Shown: positions 52,024 through 59,884 of the stretch, piece by piece
Layout: every line of letters begins with the position of its first letter
How positions within the stretch are numbered: the stretch's first letter is position 1
Origin: Arcicella rosea
Lineage (GTDB): Bacteria > Bacteroidota > Bacteroidia > Cytophagales > Spirosomataceae
Reading direction: 5' to 3'
Assembly: GCF_040543805.1 (NCBI RefSeq)
Contig: NZ_JBEUMS010000008.1
Location: 186,001 to 250,000, forward strand
DNA length: 64,000 nt
Program-made: the position numbers and the translations under genes
Notes under the pieces: model-generated
Databases searched by the model: none
Told to the model about the DNA's origin: nothing
What the model saw: the letters and a program-made list of their open reading frames with translations, nothing else

Positions 52024-52683
52024 TTATAATTTAATGTCTTTACTTGAAATTTTTGCTTTTTCCGCAGGATTACCTTTATAAATACTCCATTCATCGGATT
52101 TTTTGCCTGTAAAGTTGGTTCCCATTGCAATGAGCGTTCCTTCTGCTAAATGTACTCCGTCTCTGATGGTAGCATTTACACCTAAAAAGCAATAAGGTTC
52201 AACAATACAACGTCCTGAAAGTACAATGTGGGAAGTAAAATACACATGGTCTTTGATAACACTGTGATGACCAATATGATTGCCCGACCAAAGTACTACA
52301 TCATTGCCAATTGTTACAAAAGGTTGAATAGTATTATCTTCTAAAATGAAACAGTTTTCGCCAATTTTATCGGTTAAAACTGTTGCTTTCGAGCTGATGT
52401 ATGAAATAAATTCATAGCCTTTATCTTTTGCTTCTTGATAGATTTTTGCCCTAATTTGATTCATTTTTCGTTCTGAAAGCGGAGCGAAAAACTTAAATTC
52501 AGCAGGAGGGAAGAGCGTAGTAACTTCTTCGAAAGCTACTACTGGAAGACCACAAAAAGTGGGTTCTTTGATATATTCTTGATTGACAGTAAAAGCAACA
52601 ATTTCGTGCTCAGAGTCATTTGTTAAGTAATAGTGGGCTAATTCCGCCACTAATTCAGTTCCGAAAACTACTACTTTTGCCAT
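52024..52683 (-). CDS. NeuD/PglD-like sugar O- or N-acyltransferase
   Basis: A 219-aa left-handed beta-helix acyltransferase. It has an N-terminal Rossmann-like domain (KVVVFGTELVAELAHYYL) that binds the UDP-sugar in PglD, and imperfect hexapeptide repeats (IGENCFILEDNTIQPFVTIG, VILSGRCIVEP, ATIRDGVHL) with the catalytic His in GHHSVIK. It would acylate an amino or hydroxyl sugar, fitting the DegT aminotransferase upstream. Confidence 0.83.
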   Translation of the reverse strand: MAKVVVFGTELVAELAHYYLTNDSEHEIVAFTVNQEYIKEPTFCGLPVVAFEEVTTLFPPAEFKFFAPLSERKMNQIRAKIYQEAKDKGYEFISYISSKATVLTDKIGENCFILEDNTIQPFVTIGNDVVLWSGNHIGHHSVIKDHVYFTSHIVLSGRCIVEPYCFLGVNATIRDGVHLAEGTLIAMGTNFTGKKSDEWSIYKGNPAEKAKISSKDIKL

Positions 52684-52742
52684 TTTTTAAGGTATTTTTT
52701 GAGTGGTGAACCACTGATTTTTTCAGAAGTAATAAATATTAG

Positions 52743-53441
52743 CTAAACTAATTCAAAGTTATTTAGATATTCTTTGACTTCCGTTTTCGAACAAAACATC
52801 AAAACATCAATAATTGAAAGCCAAGGTACAAACTCATTTTTAAATTGTTTATAAGTACATGCTTTACTTTTAATAAAAAACAATGCCATGTCCTGATTTT
52901 TGAAAACAGATTTATCATACAATTCCAAGCCACCAATCGGATTGATGTAAGTTGTTGCTTTTTCTTGCAAACAAATATCAATAATTCTGTCTTGGGCTTT
53001 TAGATGAGTGTTATTGTAAATGCTTGAACTGTTTATTATTTCAGTGTTAATGTCGAGATATTCGTTGACTAATTTTAAATTTAGTGTAATTACTTCAGAA
53101 ATAGTAGTGTGGTTTATGCTGATAGTTTTTTCAATTAATGGAAGAACATCCAAGTAAAATGGTGCTTTTTTATAGCTTTGTTCGATGGTTTTTAGAAATT
53201 TACTTTTCCACGATTCATCCCAATTTACTACAATTTCATTAATTAATTTATTCTGACTTGCCTCTTTCAATGGAATCGTAAATAAGCTGTCTTTGCCATT
53301 TACAAGTATTCTATTCCGATTAATCCAACCTTTGTTGATATAATTTACATCATCATAAATGATAAATTTATCAACAGCATTAATTAATTGAAAATACCCA
53401 ATGTATGGGAATATGTAGGGTTGCATAATTGCAATTTTCAT
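52743..53441 (-). CDS. WbqC family protein
   Basis: A 232-aa protein matching the WbqC-like family: IAIMQPYIFPYIGYFQLINA (residues 3-22), FIIYDDVNYINKGWINRNRI (about 27-46) and the C-terminal VPWLSIIDVLMF. The family is found in polysaccharide loci beside aminotransferases and is thought to act on the acyl or amino acid decoration of amino sugars. The exact reaction is not established to my knowledge. A close DegT partner, as here, is usual. Confidence 0.87.
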   Translation of the reverse strand: MKIAIMQPYIFPYIGYFQLINAVDKFIIYDDVNYINKGWINRNRILVNGKDSLFTIPLKEASQNKLINEIVVNWDESWKSKFLKTIEQSYKKAPFYLDVLPLIEKTISINHTTISEVITLNLKLVNEYLDINTEIINSSSIYNNTHLKAQDRIIDICLQEKATTYINPIGGLELYDKSVFKNQDMALFFIKSKACTYKQFKNEFVPWLSIIDVLMFCSKTEVKEYLNNFELV

Positions 53442-53459
53442 AATCGATTATTAAAGTAA

Positions 53460-55514
53460 TTAATGCAATTTTCTAAGGTAATAATCTTCACCTTTTACAA
53501 TTACATTTTTAGTCATGGTTGTATCTGTTCCCAAACGAATGTCGCCAATTTTGGGTTTAATGACACTTTTAGCAAAGAATAAATAATCAGCTTCTTTAGG
53601 AATTGGGCGTAAACCTTGTTCAAAAGGATTGATGACAATTAATTTTCTGGTAAGTTTATCTCCCCATAATGGATATTCGTAGTCATCGTTGATGGTTGCC
53701 AGAGCAACAGTTGCATCTTGCGGAACTATTTTATTGAAATTCTCATAAGCTTTGGTTATATCTGGTCTTGCTTCTGTTAATATTTCCATTCTCGTCATAT
53801 CAAACGCTGACTTTCTACCATAAGCACTAAAAGGAAGACATCTATAATTTAAAAAGGTAGATGAAAGAGCAGAAGCGATTCCAATAATTACAACAAAACC
53901 AACATAGGCTTTTAAAAAGATATGCTTTGTTTTCTCAATAGAATATTGTTCTGTAAAAAGTAAAGCCAAAAAAGGTACAGCAAAAATGGCACTGCTTATC
54001 ATGTATCGTCCTTTCCAAGGGTCGTAAGCTGCGGTGTAACATAGCGCAATAAAGTGTAGCGTAAAAGCTAGTCCTAAATAATAGTAAACAGCTTTTGCTT
54101 TTATGATACGGAAAAGCACCATTAATACCAAAGGAAGAATTAAACCAAAGCCAAAAATTCCCCAATAGGGACTCATATTATAAAACTCAAACCTTTTATG
54201 ATAAGTAAATGGAACGATGGTAAAATCTTTTTCGGCTTCTAAACGTGTTTTTAAAACATTTCTTTCAAACCAAATAATTGGTTTTTTCATGACCTTATTT
54301 AACTGTTCGCCTGCTTCCCAGTTTCTCAAACCATCTAAATTAATTAAATCAATACTGTATCTTAAAACATTGCGAGAACCTTGTTTGATAAGATTGGTTT
54401 TTGAACCTGCTCTATCAACAGACTGATGTTTTAAAGCCGTTGGAGGTCCAATTGGATGATGATATTCTTGAATATTTTCTATGTATCCAGCAGGAAGTGC
54501 AAATAGCAAAAAGCCTAAAACAAAGCCAACAACTAAATGTTTAAAATGCGCAAAAGTAAGGCGAAGGAAATTACTTTTTTCGTCATCTCTGAAAACAGTG
54601 TAAAGTAAAATCAAGAAAACAGGTGGAAGAGAAAACACAAAAGTTATTTTATGACCAAGTGCAATGCCAAAGCTAAACCCAGCCAAATAAAGATATCTTC
54701 TTTTTTTCTTTTCGTTAAAACTGAATAGAAAATAAACCAAACAAGCTAAATATGAAGCAAGTACAATATCAGATTCAGTCGTAATTGTTTGTTTTAAAAC
54801 ATCAGGTAGTAATAACACGACTAAGGCGCAAAAGAAACTAGCCGTTAGGTTTTTGCTGATACTTCTAACAATACCAAAAACGCCAAAACCAATCATCCAG
54901 TAAGCAGTATGATGAATGGCTTTGAACCAATTTTCAACTTTACCAGACATTAAATAATTATAAATTTGAATCGTACAGGCACTTCTTGGATAGCTGTCGA
55001 TGTTCCAGTTTGTTCCACCGAAATGGGACATTGTATTGTGTTGAAGATAATACAAAAGTCGATTCAAATGTCCTGTCATACTGTCCCATTCATTAGGAGG
55101 AGTATAGCAAATTAAAATGAAGTTGGTTATTTCGATAATCCCAAGACTAATGAAAAGCCCAGCGAAAATACATTTTAAGAATACCGAAAGATTCCCAAAC
55201 CAATTCCAAACTGCCTGAATTTGGCTACCTATCATTTGAAAGACAGTAAAGTTTTCGTTTCTATCTTTCCCGAAAAATTTTGTGAATTGAATGTAGAAAA
55301 TAAAAGCAGGAATAAATACTCCGATTGCCCAAAACCTTCTATCATTCATTTTATGAATTTCAGAAAGGGTAAAACCTGTTAGAATAACACTTCCACAGAA
55401 AACAATGTAGGCAATAATAATGAGATCAATTAATGATTTCTGACAAACTCTTGCCGATACTCTAAATACAAAACCAATGAAAATGGCAAATATGATAGGA
55501 TACAAGAAAGTCAT
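53460..55514 (-). CDS. Polytopic membrane glycosyltransferase-like protein (GT-C/PMT type)
   Basis: A 684-aa protein with about 11-13 membrane helices, beginning at residue 3 (YPIIFAIFIGFVF). A periplasmic loop with DSMTGHLNRLLYYLQHNTM (about 140) and the WNIDSYPRSACTIQIYNY motif is in the place of the acceptor loop of ArnT/PMT-type GT-C enzymes. The 140-residue C-terminal part is soluble and periplasmic (VPQDATVALATINDDYEYP). Such proteins use polyprenyl-phosphate sugars on the outer face. It could equally be a polymerase or flippase-like factor. Confidence 0.7.
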   Translation of the reverse strand: MTFLYPIIFAIFIGFVFRVSARVCQKSLIDLIIIAYIVFCGSVILTGFTLSEIHKMNDRRFWAIGVFIPAFIFYIQFTKFFGKDRNENFTVFQMIGSQIQAVWNWFGNLSVFLKCIFAGLFISLGIIEITNFILICYTPPNEWDSMTGHLNRLLYYLQHNTMSHFGGTNWNIDSYPRSACTIQIYNYLMSGKVENWFKAIHHTAYWMIGFGVFGIVRSISKNLTASFFCALVVLLLPDVLKQTITTESDIVLASYLACLVYFLFSFNEKKKRRYLYLAGFSFGIALGHKITFVFSLPPVFLILLYTVFRDDEKSNFLRLTFAHFKHLVVGFVLGFLLFALPAGYIENIQEYHHPIGPPTALKHQSVDRAGSKTNLIKQGSRNVLRYSIDLINLDGLRNWEAGEQLNKVMKKPIIWFERNVLKTRLEAEKDFTIVPFTYHKRFEFYNMSPYWGIFGFGLILPLVLMVLFRIIKAKAVYYYLGLAFTLHFIALCYTAAYDPWKGRYMISSAIFAVPFLALLFTEQYSIEKTKHIFLKAYVGFVVIIGIASALSSTFLNYRCLPFSAYGRKSAFDMTRMEILTEARPDITKAYENFNKIVPQDATVALATINDDYEYPLWGDKLTRKLIVINPFEQGLRPIPKEADYLFFAKSVIKPKIGDIRLGTDTTMTKNVIVKGEDYYLRKLH

Positions 55515-55519
55515 ATTCT

Positions 55520-56596
55520 TTATGAAATAGTGTTATTAATTATCGTACTAATTCTTTCAACATCAGTATGGGCTAAATCATAATAAAGCGGTAAAGCCAT
55601 TGCTCTTGGAGCAGCATCATCAGAAACTGGGCAATTACTTTCTGCTGTTACAAACTTTAATGTACTTAAAGAAGGGTAGAAGTAGCGTCTTGGAAAAATG
55701 TCTTCAATTTCTAATGCTGTTCTTACTTTCAATAAAACCTCTTCAGATTCAAAGAAAATAGGATAATACGCATGGTTACTTTCTATAGGGAGTTTTACTT
55801 TAGGCTTCGTTAATTTATCCCAGTTCAACAGTTTATCATACAAAGCAAAAATGTTTTTTCTAGCTTCTACAATTTCCTTTACTTTAGGCAATACACATAA
55901 GCCCATTGCAGCATGAAATTCCGAATTTTTTCCATTAATACCAATGGTATAATAGTTATCACTTTTATGTCCAAAGCTTCTGTAACTATCAATCAAATAC
56001 GCTAATTGGTCATCATCCGTAAAAATAGCACCACCTTCTGTCGAGTGAAATACTTTTGTGGAATGAAAGCTACAAGTACTTATATCGCCAAAATTAAATA
56101 ATGAAGTACCATTTACTTTTACGCCAAAAGCATGGGCAGCATCATAAATTAATTTTATGTTGTGCTTTTGAGCAATAGCAGCCAATGTATCTACCTCACA
56201 AGGATTTCCATATACGTGAGTGGCTAAAATAGCTTCGGTATTTTCAGTAATTAATTGTTCTACTTTTGAAGGGTCAATACAAAAATCATCAGGCGAAATA
56301 TCTGCAAACACAGGCGTACAATTTTCCCATACAATCGCATGAGAAGTAGCACAATAAGAAAATGGTGTAGTAATTACTTCTTTGGTAATATTCAGTACTT
56401 TCAGTGCTATTTGTATTGCAATAGTTCCGTTGCTTACATAAAAGCAATGTTTTACGCCAAGATATTCTTTAAGCTTTTTTTCTAATTCCTGAACTAATGG
56501 GCCGTTATTAGTTAATTGATTTCTCTGCCAAATACCTTTTACATATTGTTGGTACTCTTCAATGGGAGGTAAATATGTTTTTGTAACGTTTATCAT
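55520..56596 (-). CDS. DegT/DnrJ/EryC1/StrS aminotransferase
   Basis: A 358-aa sugar aminotransferase that uses PLP. PLP contacts are SNGTIAIQIAL (55-65), the DAAHAFGV aspartate (152) and the internal aldimine lysine K181 in STCSFHSTKVFHSTEGGA. It makes an amino group on a keto-nucleotide sugar (4-amino-4-deoxyhexose or related), the substrate for the WbqC and NeuD-like steps. No dehydratase or epimerase gene lies beside it, so the keto-sugar comes from elsewhere in the genome. Confidence 0.92.
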   Translation of the reverse strand: MINVTKTYLPPIEEYQQYVKGIWQRNQLTNNGPLVQELEKKLKEYLGVKHCFYVSNGTIAIQIALKVLNITKEVITTPFSYCATSHAIVWENCTPVFADISPDDFCIDPSKVEQLITENTEAILATHVYGNPCEVDTLAAIAQKHNIKLIYDAAHAFGVKVNGTSLFNFGDISTCSFHSTKVFHSTEGGAIFTDDDQLAYLIDSYRSFGHKSDNYYTIGINGKNSEFHAAMGLCVLPKVKEIVEARKNIFALYDKLLNWDKLTKPKVKLPIESNHAYYPIFFESEEVLLKVRTALEIEDIFPRRYFYPSLSTLKFVTAESNCPVSDDAAPRAMALPLYYDLAHTDVERISTIINNTIS

Positions 56597-56643
56597 TTGT
56601 TGATGTTAAAGGAAAAGAATTAATGAGTTTTAATAACCTTTTC

Positions 56644-57900
56644 CTAGCTAACATTTTCTAGTTCAAGTTGAGTAATAGGAAAGTTGATTTTTGGTCTAAT
56701 ATAACCTGGCCATTTTCCGTACCAAGCTGTTCCTTCACGATAATCTTCAATTTCAAAAACTAATACTTCACCGAAATTATGAATTACGATTGATTTATCT
56801 TGAACAATCATCAATGATATTGAATATGAACCATCGTTCATAAAATCAGAAGGAATTTCACATTCAGCATAAATTACGCCTTTTCTCAGTTCTAAGGATG
56901 GTGTACCAATATTAAAGATACATTCACCCGTTAAAGAATTTAGATGTAAACTTATATTGGCGTTAATGTTATCGACCATGTTCCAAAATTCAATTTGAAT
57001 CTTAAATGATGTTCTAACATCAATATGTTTTAAATTACCTTGATAGTCTGGAGTAAGTTTTACCTTTTTGAGTCTAACTTTATCGTTTCCTGGAGCGTCT
57101 TCTGGTTTTGTCCAACTAGATTCTAATTCTGTCTTCTGAACATGACTTAAATAGGTAGCTAATACTTGGTTGGTTTCACCCATTTCAAGTAATTTACCTT
57201 TTTGCATGTACATAGATTTGTTGCAAAGTCCTTGTACAGCAGTGAGATTATGGCTTACAAAAAGAATGGTTCTTCCAGAGCTAGAAGCATCTTTCATTTT
57301 GCCTAAACATTTTCTTTGAAATTCAGCATCGCCTACTGCTAATACTTCATCTACAATCAAAATTTCAGGCTCAAGATGAGCAGAAATGGCAAAACCAAGG
57401 CGAACATACATTCCAGAAGAGTATCTTTTCACCGGAGTATCCAAGAACTTTTCTACTCCAGCAAAATCCACGATGGCATCAAAATGTTTTTTGATTTCTT
57501 CTCGCTTCATTCCCAAGATTGAACCATTCAAATAGATATTCTCACGCCCAGAAAGTTCTGGATGAAAGCCAGTTCCAACTTCAAGTAAACTAGCAACTCT
57601 TCCTTTAATCTTGATTTTCCCTTCGGTAGGTTCAGTAATTCTGCTCAAGATTTTTAACATTGTTGATTTACCAGCTCCGTTCGAACCAATAATGCCAACC
57701 CTGTCACCTTGCTCAATTTTAAAACTAACATTCTTCAAAGCCCAGAATTCTTCGTGGCTTATTTGTTCTTCAGTTTTTTTATTGAATATATTTTTTAACT
57801 TATCTGTTACTACCTCTCTGAGTGTATTCGCTTTCGCATTACTTTTGATGTGGTCGATAATGTATTTTTTACTTATATTTTCAGCTTCAATTACTGTCAT
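56644..57900 (-). CDS. wzt: O-antigen/capsule ABC exporter ATPase with C-terminal carbohydrate-binding domain
   Basis: A 418-aa protein. The ABC domain has Walker A GIIGSNGAGKSTMLKI (about 69-84), signature YSSGMYVRLGFAIS (about 164-177) and Walker B EILIVDEVLAVGD (about 183-195). From about residue 255 there is a beta-sandwich typical of Wzt C-terminal domains (VRTSFKIQIEFWNMVDN, ECIFNIGTPSL, GSYSISLMIVQD). In the O9a-type systems that domain binds the modified end of the chain. It pairs with the permease 34 nt upstream. Confidence 0.93.
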   Translation of the reverse strand: MTVIEAENISKKYIIDHIKSNAKANTLREVVTDKLKNIFNKKTEEQISHEEFWALKNVSFKIEQGDRVGIIGSNGAGKSTMLKILSRITEPTEGKIKIKGRVASLLEVGTGFHPELSGRENIYLNGSILGMKREEIKKHFDAIVDFAGVEKFLDTPVKRYSSGMYVRLGFAISAHLEPEILIVDEVLAVGDAEFQRKCLGKMKDASSSGRTILFVSHNLTAVQGLCNKSMYMQKGKLLEMGETNQVLATYLSHVQKTELESSWTKPEDAPGNDKVRLKKVKLTPDYQGNLKHIDVRTSFKIQIEFWNMVDNINANISLHLNSLTGECIFNIGTPSLELRKGVIYAECEIPSDFMNDGSYSISLMIVQDKSIVIHNFGEVLVFEIEDYREGTAWYGKWPGYIRPKINFPITQLELENVS

Positions 57901-57934
57901 TTTCAGAGGGTTTTTCTACATTATGCAAATAATG

Positions 57935-58762
57935 TTAAATGTAATCCACAAAAGAATTCTCTTTTTTACGGAAAAAAATGATTGCCAGCGTAGTGGTTAA
58001 GGTTACAAATATGATGGTTGGGATAAAACTATTCCATTCGAAATCTGTATAATTTGGAATTAAACACCATCTAAAGCCTTCTATAATTCCCGCTAATGGA
58101 TTTAACCATTGATAGATTGGATACCAAGAGAAATCTTTTAAGGATGATATTGGATAAGCTACTGGACAAACAAAAAAACCATATTGAACTACCAAAGGTA
58201 CAATTTGCTGGAAATCTCTAAATTGAACATTTAGAGAGGCAAAAATTACGCCTAAACTAAATGAAGCAAAAAACGCTAAAAATAGAAATACTGGAACAAA
58301 TAAAATATTGATTGTTGGTGTATATCCTTTGTAAATTAGAAATGGAATCATAACTACAAAACCAACAATAAAATCAAGTAAAGGTACTGCTACTGCACTC
58401 AATGGCATCAATAATCTTGGAAAGTAAACTTTGGATACCAAATTAGCATTTCCAGTAATACTATTGCTTACTTGTTGGAATGACATGGCAAAGAAATTCC
58501 AAAAAATAACACCAGTAAAAATAATGATTTGTAAGGGTATTGTAGAATGGCTTTCTATTTTGGCTACTTTATCAAAAGCAAAAACAAAGACTAATACCGT
58601 AAGTACTGGGCGAAAAATAGCCCAAGCAACTCCTACAAATGTTTGTTTATACTTTACGGTAATATCTCGAATTGCCAGAATGTAAAGTAATTCTCTAAAT
58701 CTCCACAAATCTTGCCAATAATACTTTTCTGACCTACCTGACTCGATAACTGTTTCTTGCAT
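57935..58762 (-). CDS. wzm: O-antigen/capsule ABC exporter permease
   Basis: A 275-aa ABC-2 permease with six membrane helices and the family words RELLYILAIRDITVKYKQTF (residues 24-43), FVGVAWAIFRPVLTVLVFVF and PLVVQYGFFVCPVAYPISS. It ends with a short cytoplasmic tail. Together with the ATPase it forms the channel exporting a finished lipid-linked polysaccharide. Confidence 0.93.
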   Translation of the reverse strand: MQETVIESGRSEKYYWQDLWRFRELLYILAIRDITVKYKQTFVGVAWAIFRPVLTVLVFVFAFDKVAKIESHSTIPLQIIIFTGVIFWNFFAMSFQQVSNSITGNANLVSKVYFPRLLMPLSAVAVPLLDFIVGFVVMIPFLIYKGYTPTINILFVPVFLFLAFFASFSLGVIFASLNVQFRDFQQIVPLVVQYGFFVCPVAYPISSLKDFSWYPIYQWLNPLAGIIEGFRWCLIPNYTDFEWNSFIPTIIFVTLTTTLAIIFFRKKENSFVDYI

Positions 58763-58774
58763 ATTTTTAAATAA

Positions 58775-59863
58775 TTACTCTTCTACTTTATTAGTTATTT
58801 TACCCATTGTTTTCGAAAAGACAACGTATAAAATCGAAAGCAATAATCCTAAAACGGTTCCAATAATTGTTCCTTTTGTTATTCTGTCGGTCTCCTTCGG
58901 AAAAGGTAACTCAGCATCGTCGATAATGCTATAAAGTGGAGATTCTTTTACCATCGAAAACCTCATATTATCTAAGCTTCTTACAGCTTCATAATATAAA
59001 CTTTGTAATTGCGAGCTGTTCGTAGCCAAACGTTGTTGCTGAACCAATCCTTGTTGAACAATTACTTGTTGGTTTTGGTCTGCAAATTTTGCCGCTGCAC
59101 CCTGAGTACGATACAGTTCTTTTCTCAAAGAATCTACTCTGTTTTCAACCAATACTAGTAAATCTTTAGATTTTTTGGTTTTGGTTTCAATATAAAAATC
59201 TGTAATGGTTTTCAGATAAAGATATGACCATACATAAGATAATGTGTCGTTTCTTGTAATAACCGTCAAAGTAACAAAAGATGCTTTTTTACTTTCGTTA
59301 GCGATATCAGTTAGAGGCATCAAAAAGTTTTGAATATTCCTTAACTGAGCTTTCTCTTTAACAGTACATTCTTTGTAATTACTATGTTTGAATTGAAAGT
59401 TTTGAATCTCTTCATCATCTTCCATTTCAATTTCACGAATACCACTTTTACGTAAAAAATAGTTGGCGAAAATTTCATCTTTACCCTTTACTTTCACTTT
59501 AGTAAGTAATGCTCGGTTATAAAGATTTTTAGTTCTGATAAGTTCATTGAAGTTCTCTCCAACAAACAAATTAGAAGAAGGAGCTGCCCCTGTATTTACA
59601 CCAAAAGCACTTGCCAAATCTGATAGTCCACCTGATGGAGAACTACCACCATTTTCCATATTAAATAGAATTTTGGAAGTATAAACGGGAGGTTTTCTGG
59701 TGATTAATTCCCAAGATAAACCACAAGCCATACCTATGAACGTGGCAATTGTGACAATTTTCCAATTAGCTACAATTAACTGTTTTAATTTTATGACTTT
59801 TAAAACTATGTCTTCAAGCGAAAATTGATCTTCTGGTAATGATGTATGTTGTTTTGCTGACAT
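58775..59863 (-). CDS. Wzz-type polysaccharide chain-length/copolymerase protein
   Basis: A 362-aa protein with TMs at about 33-52 (IVTIATFIGMACGLSWELI) and 330-350 (TIIGTVLGLLLSILYVVF). Between them is a helical periplasmic domain of about 260 residues with a coiled-coil-like segment (LVENRVDSLRKELYRTQGAA). The proline-rich second TM ends the family domain. No tyrosine kinase is fused. It bridges the exporter and the Wza-type protein. Confidence 0.87.
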   Translation of the reverse strand: MSAKQHTSLPEDQFSLEDIVLKVIKLKQLIVANWKIVTIATFIGMACGLSWELITRKPPVYTSKILFNMENGGSSPSGGLSDLASAFGVNTGAAPSSNLFVGENFNELIRTKNLYNRALLTKVKVKGKDEIFANYFLRKSGIREIEMEDDEEIQNFQFKHSNYKECTVKEKAQLRNIQNFLMPLTDIANESKKASFVTLTVITRNDTLSYVWSYLYLKTITDFYIETKTKKSKDLLVLVENRVDSLRKELYRTQGAAAKFADQNQQVIVQQGLVQQQRLATNSSQLQSLYYEAVRSLDNMRFSMVKESPLYSIIDDAELPFPKETDRITKGTIIGTVLGLLLSILYVVFSKTMGKITNKVEE

Positions 59864-59884
59864 CTTAAATCCTGAATTATAATA